Positions 41,631 to 51,268 of a stretch of DNA of 64,000 nt are shown in pieces (position 1 is the first letter of the stretch; every line of letters begins with the position of its first letter). Below the pieces are notes generated by a model. That model saw nothing but the letters and a program-made list of their open reading frames with translations. It made no database searches and was not told the origin of the DNA. Position numbers and translations under genes: made by a program. The stretch lies in the NCBI GenBank assembly GCA_963796565.1, contig CAWCMA010000013.1, positions 1 to 64,000 of the forward strand, given 5' to 3'. The stretch is from JAKAVN01 sp963796565. Lineage in GTDB: Bacteria; Desulfobacterota; Binatia; Binatales; Binataceae.

Positions 41631-43472
41631 GTGTTAATTGCAAACCAATCTGTTCCGGGCGGGCTTCCGAGCGCGCCTAAATTGTCGTCGCATAAACTGA
41701 CGGTTGCGCTGGCTGCGACCGCCCTGCTGCTCGGCGTCGGATGCGGGCAGGCGCGCGGCCCCAGGTTTCAGCCGTCGGGCGCCCTGTCGGCTAGCGCACC
41801 GAACGAGACCGACCAGCAGCAGTCGCCGTTCGGCGGCAAACCGGCGGTCGACATTCCGCCGCAGGCCAAGGCGATGGGCGCGTTTCTGCAAGCCGAGGTC
41901 GCGACCGAAGAAGGCGACCACACGGAGGCCCTCAAAGCGCTCGAGGAGGCGGTGCAGTACGACCCGGGCAATGCCACCCTGCGTGTGACGCTGGCCACTC
42001 TCTACGTGCGTGACGGTCGCCTGGCGGACGCGCGGGTCCAGGCCGACCAGGCCGTCAAGCTCGATCCCGAGTCGTCGCGCGGACTGCTGCTCGCGGCCGG
42101 TATCGACTCCGCGCTCGGCGACAGTACGAGCGCCGAACAAGATTACAAGGAAGTGATCAAGCTCTCGCCCAAGAACCAGGAGGCCTACCTGTTCCTGGGT
42201 ACGCTGTACGCCAAACGCGGCGATTATGAGCAGGCACGCAAGGTTTTCGAGCAGCTAATCGCGCTCGATCCACAATCGTTCCTGGGCTACTACTACGCCG
42301 GGCGCACGATGCTGGCGGCGGGCAACTACTCCGCGGCCGAGCGCTACTACGACAAGGCGCTCGAGCTCAATCCGCAATCCGAGCTGGCGCTGCTCGACCT
42401 CGCCGCGCTGCGCGAGGACCAGGGCCGGCGCGACGACGCGGTCGCGATCTATAAAAAGATTCTGCAGATCAATCCCAACGACGACCGCGCGCACAAGCGG
42501 ATGGCCGAACTGTATTTCGCCGCGCACGCCTCGGCCGATGCGCCGGTGAAGCCGGCGCCCGCGCCCGAGAAAATCGATATCAGCCCAAGCGACACCCGCA
42601 CCAAGATAGGGTTGCTGTACTTCGAGCGCGGCGACTTCGACCGCGCCGCCACCGAGTTCAACCTGGTACTCGGCGCCGAGCCCGACAATTACCGCGTCCA
42701 CTACTATCTCGGCACCGCCTACAGCGAACTGTCCGATTACGACAAGGCGGCGGTGGAGTTCGGAAAAATTCCCGAGAGCAACGAGCACTACGTCGAATCG
42801 CGCCTGCAGCTCGCCTACATCTACGACAAGCAGCATGACTACGACCAGGCGATCGCCGCGCTCAACCAGGCGCTGGCGAAGAAGCCAGACGACGCCGAGA
42901 TTCTCGGCTTCACGGTCGGCGTGTACCAGGAAAAGAAGGACTATCCTACCGCGATCAAGCTCGCGCAGAGGATGATCGTAATCGCGCCGAAAAGCGACAA
43001 ATACCACTTCACGCTCGGCGCGCTTTACGACGAGAGCAAGCAGCGCTCCTCGGGCATCGAGGAGATGCGCAAGGCCATCGATCTCAATCCGAAAAACGCG
43101 CAGGCGTTGAACTATCTCGGCTACACCTACGCCGAGTCCGGCGAACACCTTGACGAAGCCGAAGGGCTGGTCAAGCGCGCGCTCGCGATCGAGCCCGAAG
43201 ACGGGTTCTACGTCGACAGCCTCGGCTGGGTCTATTACAAGAAGGGCGAATACGGCAAAGCGGCCGAACAGCTCGAAAAAGCGGTCAACCTGACCGGCGA
43301 CGACCCGACTATCACCGAACATCTCGGTGACGCCTACTCCAAACTGGGCCGCTATGAGCAGGCCGGGCAACAGTACGAGGACGCGCTGCGGCGGACCACG
43401 GACCAGGAGCAGACGGCGCGGCTCAAGGGAAAGTTGCAAGCCCTGCGCAATGTCGGCAGCGCCAGTCATTGA
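41631..43472 (+). CDS. TPR-repeat (probable lipo)protein
   Basis: 613 residues from a GTG at 41631. The N-terminus has a hydrophobic segment ending LLLGVGCGQ, an atypical lipobox with the candidate lipidated Cys near 38. From about residue 80 to the end run about 14 TPR units (for example AYLFLGTLYAKRGDYEQARK, LNYLGYTYAESGEHLDEAEG, YVDSLGWVYYKKGEYGKAAEQ). It is probably a periplasmic scaffold at the outer membrane, and it overlaps the LolB-like gene by 23 bases. The 12-mer ACCGCGTATAGT at 41571-41582 lies 48 bases upstream and is shared with the erpA upstream region. Confidence 0.88.
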   Translation: MLIANQSVPGGLPSAPKLSSHKLTVALAATALLLGVGCGQARGPRFQPSGALSASAPNETDQQQSPFGGKPAVDIPPQAKAMGAFLQAEVATEEGDHTEALKALEEAVQYDPGNATLRVTLATLYVRDGRLADARVQADQAVKLDPESSRGLLLAAGIDSALGDSTSAEQDYKEVIKLSPKNQEAYLFLGTLYAKRGDYEQARKVFEQLIALDPQSFLGYYYAGRTMLAAGNYSAAERYYDKALELNPQSELALLDLAALREDQGRRDDAVAIYKKILQINPNDDRAHKRMAELYFAAHASADAPVKPAPAPEKIDISPSDTRTKIGLLYFERGDFDRAATEFNLVLGAEPDNYRVHYYLGTAYSELSDYDKAAVEFGKIPESNEHYVESRLQLAYIYDKQHDYDQAIAALNQALAKKPDDAEILGFTVGVYQEKKDYPTAIKLAQRMIVIAPKSDKYHFTLGALYDESKQRSSGIEEMRKAIDLNPKNAQALNYLGYTYAESGEHLDEAEGLVKRALAIEPEDGFYVDSLGWVYYKKGEYGKAAEQLEKAVNLTGDDPTITEHLGDAYSKLGRYEQAGQQYEDALRRTTDQEQTARLKGKLQALRNVGSASH

Positions 43473-44343
43473 TCCGCTGCGCGCGGGCCGGGATCCGCTG
43501 CGGCTGCGGCGTGCGGCCTGGCACGTTGCCGCAGGCTCTGCCGCCCTGGCGCTGGCGATCTGCCAGCTTTCGGCGTGCGCGCTCATCGGCAGCGCTCCCT
43601 CCGCGTTAACGCCCGTCGCGTCGCCGGCCACCACCACGATGCTCTCCGCGCTCGCCAATCGCGAGCGGTCGCTGCGCTCGATGCAGAGCGGAGCGATAAT
43701 GGAGTACAGCGCCGCCGACGGCCATCACTTCCGCACTCACGAGGAGATCGCGCTCGCACGCCCGGCCAGCATGCGGGTCGAGGCGGTCGCGCCGTTCGGC
43801 GCCACGATGGTGCTGGCGGCCGACGACGCCGGCCGGCTGATGATTTTCGACCCGTCGAAGAACGTTCTGATGAGCGGCGGCGCCAATGCCGCGACGCTCG
43901 AACGCTACGTGCGTATCCCGCTGGCGCCGCCAGCCGCGGTCGATCTGCTAATGGGCCTCGCCCCCGACCCGGCACAACTCGCCACGCCCCCCGACTCCGT
44001 GAGCGATACCGAAGGGATGACGGTTGCGCTGTGGCGCCTGGGCGACGGCGGCACCCGCGAGCTCGGCTTCATCGCCGGACAGTTGGCGATGGTGCGCGAG
44101 CGCGACAGCGCGGGGGCGCAGCGTTACGATGTGCGTTATAGCAACTGGCGCGACGCAAGCGGAATCAGCTTCCCGGACAAGGTCGAGGCCGACTTCCCCG
44201 CAAGCCGGATCACGCTGCGCTATGAGGCGCCCGCGCTCAACACCACCCTCGCGCCCGCGCTGTTTGTCCTGACGCCGGCGCCCGGCACCAAGCAGATTTC
44301 GATCGACGCCGGCGCAAGCGCCGCGCCGGGAGCGGCGGGCTGA
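43450..44343 (+). CDS. LolB/DUF4292-like outer-membrane lipoprotein
   Basis: 297 residues. A lipoprotein signal ends LSAC, with lipidated Cys near residue 40. The mature part has a LolA/LolB-like half-barrel pattern: ANRERSLRSMQSGAIMEYSAADGHHFRTHEEIALARPASMRVEAVAPFGATMVLAADDAGRLMI-type strands and a C-terminal strand pair VEADFPASRITLRYEA. This fits DUF4292/LolB-type lipoproteins that handle lipoprotein insertion. It starts inside the TPR gene (23-base overlap). In many Gram-negatives lolB precedes ispE, but here ispE lies 18 kb away. Confidence 0.78.
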   Translation: MSAAPVIDPLRAGRDPLRLRRAAWHVAAGSAALALAICQLSACALIGSAPSALTPVASPATTTMLSALANRERSLRSMQSGAIMEYSAADGHHFRTHEEIALARPASMRVEAVAPFGATMVLAADDAGRLMIFDPSKNVLMSGGANAATLERYVRIPLAPPAAVDLLMGLAPDPAQLATPPDSVSDTEGMTVALWRLGDGGTRELGFIAGQLAMVRERDSAGAQRYDVRYSNWRDASGISFPDKVEADFPASRITLRYEAPALNTTLAPALFVLTPAPGTKQISIDAGASAAPGAAG

Positions 44344-44352
44344 ACGCGCCCG

Positions 44353-46053
44353 ATGAATCTTCGCCGCGCGCTCGCATTGTTGCTGTGCTCCGCATTTGCC
44401 GCCTTGGCGGCGGCCGGATGCCGCGTGCAGCAGCCGCCCAGCCAGCACGAACGCGATCAGATTCTCTACCAATCGACCATCAGCGACCCGCGGACTTTCA
44501 ATCCGATCCTGGTCACTGACAACGCCTCGGGCGAGGTCGTCGGCGATCTCTTCGAGGGCCTGGTAAGGATCAATCCGATCACGACCCTGCCCGAGCCGGG
44601 CCTCGCCGAGAGCTGGGAGCTCGGCGATGGCGGCAAAGTGATCGTTTTCCATCTGCGTCACGGCGTGAAGTGGTTCGACGGGCAGCCATTCACCGCGCGC
44701 GACGTGGTCTTCACGATGCGCGTGATCTACGACCCGCGCGTTCCGAATATCGAAGAGCCCAGCCTCACCGTCGACGGCAAGCCGCTGAAGGTCGAGGCAC
44801 TGGACGACTACACGGTGCGGATGACGATGCCGCGGGTGTTCGCGCCGCTGCTCTACGCAATTGGCGTTCCGATCGTGCCGGCGCACCTGCTCGAGGCGGC
44901 GCTTGACGCTGGCAAGTTCAATCATACCTGGGGTATCAACACACCGCCGGAAAAAATCGTCGGCCTGGGTCAGTTCGAGATGGCCCGTTATGTTCAGGCG
45001 CAGTTCGTTCATTTCAATCGCAATCCCGACTATTGGATGCGCGACGAAAAAGGCGTGCGGCTGCCGCGCCTGCACGGCGAGACGCTGCAAATCGTACCCG
45101 ACGGCAACGCCCAGTACCTACGCTTTCTGGCCGGGCAGATCGACACCTACGCGCCGCGTCCCGAGGAAGTCGTCGATCTCGGTGGCAAACAGAAGCAACT
45201 AGGCATCACGCTCAAGAAAATCGGCATCGACACCGGCTCGCTGTTCTTCGCCTTCAACCGCAACCCCAATCATTACATCCACAAAGGCGTGACCAATCCG
45301 AAGTACCGCTGGTTCACCGACATCCGCTTTCTGCGCGCAATCGCCCACGCGGTCGACAAGCAGGGGATGATCAATCTCTGCTTTCACGGCCTGGGGGTAC
45401 CGGCGGTTTCCGATATTTCGCCAGCCAACAAAGTTTTCCACAATCCCAACCTCAAGGATTACGATTACAATCTCAAGCAGGCGGGTGAGCTGCTCGATCA
45501 GGCTGGATATCATATGAAGAACGGCGTGCGCGTAGACCCGCAGGGCAATCGAGTCGAGTTCAACCTCGCCACCAACACCGGCGTGAACGTGCGCGACGAG
45601 ATGTGCGTCATTTTTCAGCAGGACCTCTTGCGCATCGGAATCAAGGTCAATTATCGCCCGCTGGAGTTCACCACGCTGGTCGATAAACTCGACTCCACCT
45701 ATGACTGGGACGTGGTGTTGATCGGTTTTACCGGCGGGATCGAACCCAACAATGGCGCTGACTTCCTGCGTTCGTCGGGCGCCCTGCATCTGTGGTACCC
45801 AAAGGAGCCCAAGCCGGCCACGCCGTGGGAGGCCGAGATCGACCAACTGCTCGAACAGGGCACGATGGTGATGGACCCGATGAAGCGCGCGCCGTACTAC
45901 TGGAGGATCCAGGAAATCCTCTACCAGCAATTGCCGATCATCGAGACGGTGCGCCAGGTGCGCTACGAGGCGTGGAAAAATTCGCTGGAGAATTTCCAGC
46001 CCACCGTGTGGGGCACCTACAAGCCTGAATGGATCGAGTTCCGGCCCAACTGA
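44353..46053 (+). CDS. Peptide ABC transporter substrate-binding lipoprotein (SBP_bac_5)
   Basis: 566 residues. The lipoprotein signal ends LAAAGC, cysteine near residue 23. The Opp/Dpp family-5 binding fold is clear: DPRTFNPILVTDNASGEVVGDLFEGLVRINPITT, PEPGLAESWELGDGGKVIVFHLRHGVKWFDGQPFTARDV, FSIRFLRAIAHAVDKQGMI-like and a C-terminal FQPTVWGTYKPEWI. It captures oligopeptides or similar ligands in the periplasm for the two permeases that follow. It begins 9 bases after the LolB-like gene. Confidence 0.95.
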   Translation: MNLRRALALLLCSAFAALAAAGCRVQQPPSQHERDQILYQSTISDPRTFNPILVTDNASGEVVGDLFEGLVRINPITTLPEPGLAESWELGDGGKVIVFHLRHGVKWFDGQPFTARDVVFTMRVIYDPRVPNIEEPSLTVDGKPLKVEALDDYTVRMTMPRVFAPLLYAIGVPIVPAHLLEAALDAGKFNHTWGINTPPEKIVGLGQFEMARYVQAQFVHFNRNPDYWMRDEKGVRLPRLHGETLQIVPDGNAQYLRFLAGQIDTYAPRPEEVVDLGGKQKQLGITLKKIGIDTGSLFFAFNRNPNHYIHKGVTNPKYRWFTDIRFLRAIAHAVDKQGMINLCFHGLGVPAVSDISPANKVFHNPNLKDYDYNLKQAGELLDQAGYHMKNGVRVDPQGNRVEFNLATNTGVNVRDEMCVIFQQDLLRIGIKVNYRPLEFTTLVDKLDSTYDWDVVLIGFTGGIEPNNGADFLRSSGALHLWYPKEPKPATPWEAEIDQLLEQGTMVMDPMKRAPYYWRIQEILYQQLPIIETVRQVRYEAWKNSLENFQPTVWGTYKPEWIEFRPN

Positions 46054-46071
46054 TCGCGTGCCGCGCAAGCG

Positions 46072-47052
46072 ATGTCCCGGTTCCTGATAAAGCGCCTGCT
46101 CAACATGATCCCGCTGATCATCGGGATCACCTTCCTGTCATTCCTGGTGATGTCGCTCGCGCCGGGCAACTTTCTCACCAACCTCAAGCTCAACCCGGCC
46201 ATCTCGCCCCAGGTGATCCGCCAGATGGAGGCGCAGTTCGGCCTCGATCAGCCGCTCCTGACGCGTTACGCGAAATGGCTATGGCAGGTGCTCCATCTCA
46301 ATCTGGGGATGTCGATGAGCTATAGGGTCAACGTGTCCTCGCTCATCGCCGCGCGCGCGTTCAACACCGTCATCCTGGCGCTGGCGAGCATGATTTTCGC
46401 GTGGGTGGTCGCAATTCCGATCGGCATCGTCGTCGCGGTCAAGCAAAACTCGATCTGGGACCGCGTGCTGTCGTTCGCGGCGTTCTTCGGCATGTCGGTA
46501 CCGAACTTTTTTCTCGCCTTCCTGATGATGTACCTGGCGCTGCGCACCGGATGGTTCCCGGTGGGCGCAACTTTTTCCCCCTACTATGAGAGCCTCGATA
46601 CCTGGGGCCGTATCGCCGACCGCGTCAACCATCTCATCCTGCCGGTGTTCGTGCTGGGCGTGGCGGGGATGGCCTCGCTGATGCGCCTGATGCGCTCGCA
46701 AATCCTCGAGATCAAGAACTCCGAATTCGTGCGCACGGCGCGCGCCAAGGGATTGCCGGAACGCGTCGTGATGTACAAGCACGTGCTGCGCAACGCACTT
46801 AATCCCTTCGTCACGCTGGCCGGCTATGGTCTCGCCGATCTGCTGGGCGGCGCGGCGCTGATCGAGGCGGTGATGAACCTGCAGGGGCTGGGGCTGCTGC
46901 TGCTAGACGCGGTGCGCTCGCTCGACATCTACCTGGTGATGGGCTCGGTGCTGATGGGCGCCGTGCTGTTGTTGTTGGGCAATCTCCTGGCCGATATCGC
47001 GCTGGTGATGATCGACCCGCGCGTCGATTTTTCCTCGCTGAGTGCGGACTGA
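46072..47052 (+). CDS. Oligopeptide ABC transporter permease, OppB/DppB type
   Basis: 326 residues with six TM helices. Typical start MSRFLIKRLLNMIPLIIGITFLSFLVMSLAPG, and the EAA loop that contacts the ATPase (RTARAKGLPERVVMYKHVLRNALNPFVTLAG). It pairs with the OppC-type permease 2 bases downstream to form the transmembrane channel. It follows the binding protein by 18 bases, in the same operon. Confidence 0.96.
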   Translation: MSRFLIKRLLNMIPLIIGITFLSFLVMSLAPGNFLTNLKLNPAISPQVIRQMEAQFGLDQPLLTRYAKWLWQVLHLNLGMSMSYRVNVSSLIAARAFNTVILALASMIFAWVVAIPIGIVVAVKQNSIWDRVLSFAAFFGMSVPNFFLAFLMMYLALRTGWFPVGATFSPYYESLDTWGRIADRVNHLILPVFVLGVAGMASLMRLMRSQILEIKNSEFVRTARAKGLPERVVMYKHVLRNALNPFVTLAGYGLADLLGGAALIEAVMNLQGLGLLLLDAVRSLDIYLVMGSVLMGAVLLLLGNLLADIALVMIDPRVDFSSLSAD

Positions 47053-47054
47053 GC

Positions 47055-48161
47055 ATGTCAGCCTACGCGACTGTCCCGGACAACCACCACGCGGCGGCCG
47101 GCCAGCCGGGCGCGCGAGCGTCGCGCGTCGGCGCGCTGCTGCATGGCCTCGGCCGCGAGTGGCGCCGCGCCTCGTGGGTGGTGCGGCTTTCGATTAGCTG
47201 TCTGCTGGTCTTCTACTTTTTGGCCGCCGCTTCGCCTTTTGTCGCCCCGTACGATCCGATCCGCCAGTATCGCGACCTGCCCGACTGTCCGCCGATGCAT
47301 CTTCATCTGGCGAGGCCCACCGAGTGGGCACACGGATTCTTCTACGCTTATCCGATGCGCCTGAGCGACGCGGAGGCGCGCGTTTTCGCACCCGACCGCT
47401 CGCGCAAGACCTACCTGCGATTTTTCCACCGCGGCCATCTTTTCACCACCGAGTCGGCCGACGAGCCCTACTTCATCATGGGCAGCGACGGGCTGGGCCG
47501 CGACCTCTTCTCGCGCATCGTTTACGGCGCGCGCGTCAGCATGTGCGTCGGTCTCATCGGCGTGCTGATCAGTTTCTCGCTCGGCATCACGGTGGGCGCG
47601 TTCTCGGGCTACGTCGGCGGGCTCACCGACAATTTGATCATGCGCTGGTCGGAGATCGAGATGTCGCTGCCGTCGTTTTACTTCCTGCTCGCGCTGGCGG
47701 CGGTGATTCCTTCGGGAGTAAGTCCGGTGATGACTTTCTTCATGATCGTTGCGATTATGAGCTTCATCAGTTGGGCCGGTTTCGCCCGGATCATCCGCGG
47801 GATGGCGGCCTCGGTGCGCTCGCGCCCCTACGTCGAGGCGGCGCGCGCGCTGGGCGCCTCACGCGCGCGGGTTATTTTCCTCCACGTCATTCCCTCGGTG
47901 CTCGGCTACGCGATCGTCGCGGCGACGCTGTCGATCCCGGGCTTCATCCTGGGCGAGAGCGCGCTCTCGCTGCTCGGCCTGGGCATCCAGGAGCCGGCCG
48001 CGAGTTGGGGCAACCTGCTGGCGCAGGCGCAGGACGTGCAAAACCTCGCGCGCTATCCGTGGATTCTCATCCCCGGCATCTTCATTTTCCTGACCGTGAT
48101 GTCGTTCAACTTCCTCGGCGACCATCTGCGCGACCGCCTCGACCCCGGCAACCTGGGCTAG
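47055..48161 (+). CDS. Oligopeptide ABC transporter permease, OppC/DppC type
   Basis: 368 residues, with an extended periplasmic insert after TM1 (about residues 60-140, containing the DLPDCPPMHLHLARPTEWAH stretch) that is longer than in E. coli DppC. The permease motifs GSDGLGRDLFSRIVYGARVS and the EAA loop EAARALGASRARVIFLHVIPSVLG are present, ending in the family-typical LGDHLRDRLDP. No OppD or OppF ATPase gene follows; the next gene is an MFS exporter. Confidence 0.95.
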   Translation: MSAYATVPDNHHAAAGQPGARASRVGALLHGLGREWRRASWVVRLSISCLLVFYFLAAASPFVAPYDPIRQYRDLPDCPPMHLHLARPTEWAHGFFYAYPMRLSDAEARVFAPDRSRKTYLRFFHRGHLFTTESADEPYFIMGSDGLGRDLFSRIVYGARVSMCVGLIGVLISFSLGITVGAFSGYVGGLTDNLIMRWSEIEMSLPSFYFLLALAAVIPSGVSPVMTFFMIVAIMSFISWAGFARIIRGMAASVRSRPYVEAARALGASRARVIFLHVIPSVLGYAIVAATLSIPGFILGESALSLLGLGIQEPAASWGNLLAQAQDVQNLARYPWILIPGIFIFLTVMSFNFLGDHLRDRLDPGNLG

Positions 48162-48197
48162 GCTGCGAGGGCCGATTCGGGCCGCTGCTTCTGACTT

Positions 48198-49709
48198 ATG
48201 ACGATCCCTTCGCTCGAGGCGACTACCGAAACCCATCCGCTGGCCGTTGGCAAATGGCTGGTCGCCGCGGCGGTGATGATCGGCGCGGTCATGACGGTGC
48301 TCGACGCTTCGATCATCAACGTCTCGCTGCCATACATGCAGAAAAGTTTCGGTGCCGGCATCGACCGGATCACGTGGGTGGTCACCAGCTACCTGGTCGC
48401 GGTCAGCGTGACGATTCCGATGACCGGATGGTGCGCGGTGCGCTTCGGGCGCAAGCGCTATTTCCTCGCCTCGGTGCTGACGTTCTCGATTACCTCCGCG
48501 ATGTGCGGACTGGCCAGCGGCGTTGGCGAGATGGTGGTTTTCCGCTTGCTCCAGGGCGCCGCCGGCGCCGCGATGATTCCACTGGCGCAGGCGATTCTGA
48601 TCGAAACCTTCCCTCCCGAAGAGCACACGCTCGCGATGACAACGTTCGGGATGGGCCTGATGGCCGCGCCGGTCCTGGGGCCCACGCTCGGCGGCTGGAT
48701 CACGATAAGCTGGAGTTGGCGCTGGGTCTTTTTCATCAACGTGCCGACCGGCGTGGTCGCGATGCTGATGGTGTATGCGTTCGTACATGACCCGCCATAC
48801 TTGCGCCGGCTGCGCGGCGGTGGCCGTATCGACTACCTCGGGATAATCCTCGTCGCCGTGGCGCTGGGACTTTTTCAGATCGTGCTTGCCCTGGGCGGGC
48901 GTGCCGGATGGTTCGCCGCGCCATGGGTGGGTTATGCCTGCGCGCTGTCCGCGCTTTCCACGGTCGCGCTCGTAGTTCACGAGTTGCGCTTTCCCGAACC
49001 GATCATCGATTTCCGAATGTTCGAGATTCTTGGGTTCACGCTCGCCGTGGCGATCATTTCGATCCAGGCGCTGGCCCTGTTCAGCATCAACCTGCTGAAC
49101 CCGCTGTTCTTGGAGACGCTGCTCGGTTACGACGCGTGGAAGGCCGGCCTCGCGGTCGCGCCGCGTGGACTCGGCGTCGTTATCGCGTTGTTGGCGGTGG
49201 GCCAGCTTTCACGCCGTGGCACCGATATGCGGCCGCTTATCACCGGCGGCTTCGTCCTCGCGGCGTATGAGGTCTGGCGCATGTCGCACTGGGGCCTGAC
49301 GGTGAGCATGAGCGGGGTGCTGTTGCCAATCTTCCTGTTCGGATTGGGGCTGGGCTCGGTGTTCCCGACGGTGACTGCGGTCGGCCTAGGCCAGATCCGG
49401 CGCGAACGGATGGGCTTCGCCTCGAGCTTGTTCAGCATGATGGTCAACCTCGGCGCGGCCACCGGCATCGCGGCTTCTACCAACCTGCTGGCCGCACGCC
49501 GCCGGTTTCACCTGGCGCATTTGCTGGCAGCGCCGGTTTCCAGCACCGCGAATCATCTGGTTGTCGCCAGCGCCGCGTCGCAGGCCTGGCTATTCGCGTA
49601 CAACGACGTGTACCGGGTGCTGGCGATTGTTGTACTTTTCCTGGCGCCTTGGTGCATGCTTCTGAAGCGTACGAGCGCGGGCGTCGCCGACGAAGCGGTG
49701 ATGGAGTGA
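48198..49709 (+). CDS. DHA2 family MFS drug exporter (EmrB/QacA type)
   Basis: 503 residues with about 14 TM helices. DHA2 signatures: VLDASIINVSLPYMQKSFG in TM1, WVVTSYLVAVSVTIPMTGW, the motif RLLQGAAGAAMIPLAQA, and motif C GPTLGGWITISWSWRWVFFINVP. It uses the proton gradient to expel hydrophobic compounds. The usual periplasmic adaptor (EmrA) is not encoded beside it. It begins 36 bases after the OppC-type gene. Confidence 0.95.
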   Translation: MTIPSLEATTETHPLAVGKWLVAAAVMIGAVMTVLDASIINVSLPYMQKSFGAGIDRITWVVTSYLVAVSVTIPMTGWCAVRFGRKRYFLASVLTFSITSAMCGLASGVGEMVVFRLLQGAAGAAMIPLAQAILIETFPPEEHTLAMTTFGMGLMAAPVLGPTLGGWITISWSWRWVFFINVPTGVVAMLMVYAFVHDPPYLRRLRGGGRIDYLGIILVAVALGLFQIVLALGGRAGWFAAPWVGYACALSALSTVALVVHELRFPEPIIDFRMFEILGFTLAVAIISIQALALFSINLLNPLFLETLLGYDAWKAGLAVAPRGLGVVIALLAVGQLSRRGTDMRPLITGGFVLAAYEVWRMSHWGLTVSMSGVLLPIFLFGLGLGSVFPTVTAVGLGQIRRERMGFASSLFSMMVNLGAATGIAASTNLLAARRRFHLAHLLAAPVSSTANHLVVASAASQAWLFAYNDVYRVLAIVVLFLAPWCMLLKRTSAGVADEAVME

Positions 49710-49787
49710 GTCCCGCGCGCGGCGACGAGGGAAGTCATCGGAAATCATTCGGAAGTGATCGGAGATCCCGGCAAGAGGCATCTCAAA

Positions 49788-51245
49788 ATGAACAGCAACG
49801 ACCAACTTACCTGGCTCGATGCGACCGCGCAGGCCGAACTGATCGCGCAGGGCGCGGTCGCGCCGGCCGAATTGGTTGAGGCCGCGATCGCGCGGATCGA
49901 GCGGCTGAACCCGCAACTCAACTGCGTCATCTTCGCGCGCTACGACCAGGCGCGCGCCGAAGCACGCGACCGCAATGCGATCCCTGACGGCATTTTCCGC
50001 GGCGTGCCGTTCCTCATGAAGGACCTGCTGCAGACGACCGAGGGCGAGCCGTTTAGCTGGGGATGGAAGCCGTTCAAGGACGCCAAAATGATCGCGCGCT
50101 CGACCTCGTACGTGGCCGCGAAATTCCGCGAGGCCGGGCTCATCACACTGGCGCAGAGCACAACGCCCGAGTGGGGCGCGACTCTGTCGACCGAGACTCG
50201 CGCCTGGGGCGCGACTCACAATCCGTGGGACAGGGCGCGCACCGCCGGCGGATCGAGCGGTGGCGCCGCGGCCGCGGTCGCTTCAGGCATCGTGCCGATC
50301 GCGCACGGCAATGACGCCGGCGGATCGATCCGGATTCCGGCGTCCTTCTGCGGACTGGTCGGGCTCAAAGGCTCGCGCGGCCGGACCTCGCTCGGACCCG
50401 CGCACGCGGAATTCTGGCATGGCCTCTGTGAAGAGGGCGCGCTGGTGCGCACCGTGCGCGATGCCGCGGCCGCGCTGGACGCGGTCGCCGGTTACATGCC
50501 AGGTGATCCGTGGACGGCGCCGGCGCCCTCGCGTCCGTTCCGCGACGAGGTCGGCCAGCCGCCGGGCCAGTTGCGCATCGGTTTCATGGATCGCGCCCCG
50601 CTGCCTCATCCGGGGCTCCATCCTGAGTGCGGGGCGGCGGTGCGCGGCGCGGCGAAATTGCTGGAGTCGCTGGGGCACAAGGTCGAGCCTAATTTCCCCG
50701 CGGTGCTCGACGATGCCGCGCTTAGCTCCGCCTTTGGCCGGGTCGTCGCCGGCGGCGTGGCGCGGCAAGCCGCGGTGGTCGAGCCAATGCTCGGGCGCGC
50801 GGTCGGTCCTGATGATTTCGACGAATGGACCTGGTTCCTGGTCGAGCGCGGCCGCCGCCTCAAGCTGGTCGATTACATGGCCGCGTGCGAATGGTTCAAC
50901 TACTTCTCGCGCGCCGCGGCCGGATGGTGGAGCAGCGGCTTCGACGTGCTGGTGACTCCCACGATGGCGCAGCCGGCGCCGGAACTGGGAATCTTCAAAG
51001 TCCGCTCCGGCGAGCATCCGCGCAACGTCGGCGTCCGGCTCAACGAGGTCAGTCCGTTTACAGCGCCGTGGAACATCGCGGGCCAGCCCGCCATCTCGCT
51101 ACCGCTGCACATGACGCCCGACGGGTTACCGGTAGGCGTCCAGTTCATCGCATCCTACGGCCGCGAGGATCTCCTGCTGCGGCTAGCGACGCAAATCGAA
51201 CAGGCCGCACCCTGGGCGGACCGCCACCCAGACGTGCACGCGTGA
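49788..51245 (+). CDS. Amidase signature family protein
   Basis: 485 residues. The amidase triad is visible: Lys78 in FLMKDLLQTTEG, the cis-Ser in TAGGSSGGAAAAVASGIVP, and the nucleophile Ser in NDAGGSIRIPASFCGLVGLKGSRGR. The N-terminal SWLDATAQAELIAQGAVAPAELVEAAIARIE-type helix and C-terminal FTAPWNIAGQPAISLP match the family. It hydrolyses amides in the cytoplasm; this could include the 6-aminohexanoate-cyclic-dimer-hydrolase-like group but the substrate is unknown. The start at 49788 follows AAGAGGC. Confidence 0.92.
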   Translation: MNSNDQLTWLDATAQAELIAQGAVAPAELVEAAIARIERLNPQLNCVIFARYDQARAEARDRNAIPDGIFRGVPFLMKDLLQTTEGEPFSWGWKPFKDAKMIARSTSYVAAKFREAGLITLAQSTTPEWGATLSTETRAWGATHNPWDRARTAGGSSGGAAAAVASGIVPIAHGNDAGGSIRIPASFCGLVGLKGSRGRTSLGPAHAEFWHGLCEEGALVRTVRDAAAALDAVAGYMPGDPWTAPAPSRPFRDEVGQPPGQLRIGFMDRAPLPHPGLHPECGAAVRGAAKLLESLGHKVEPNFPAVLDDAALSSAFGRVVAGGVARQAAVVEPMLGRAVGPDDFDEWTWFLVERGRRLKLVDYMAACEWFNYFSRAAAGWWSSGFDVLVTPTMAQPAPELGIFKVRSGEHPRNVGVRLNEVSPFTAPWNIAGQPAISLPLHMTPDGLPVGVQFIASYGREDLLLRLATQIEQAAPWADRHPDVHA

Positions 51246-51268
51246 GGGGTCACGAAAAGTTCGGCGCG

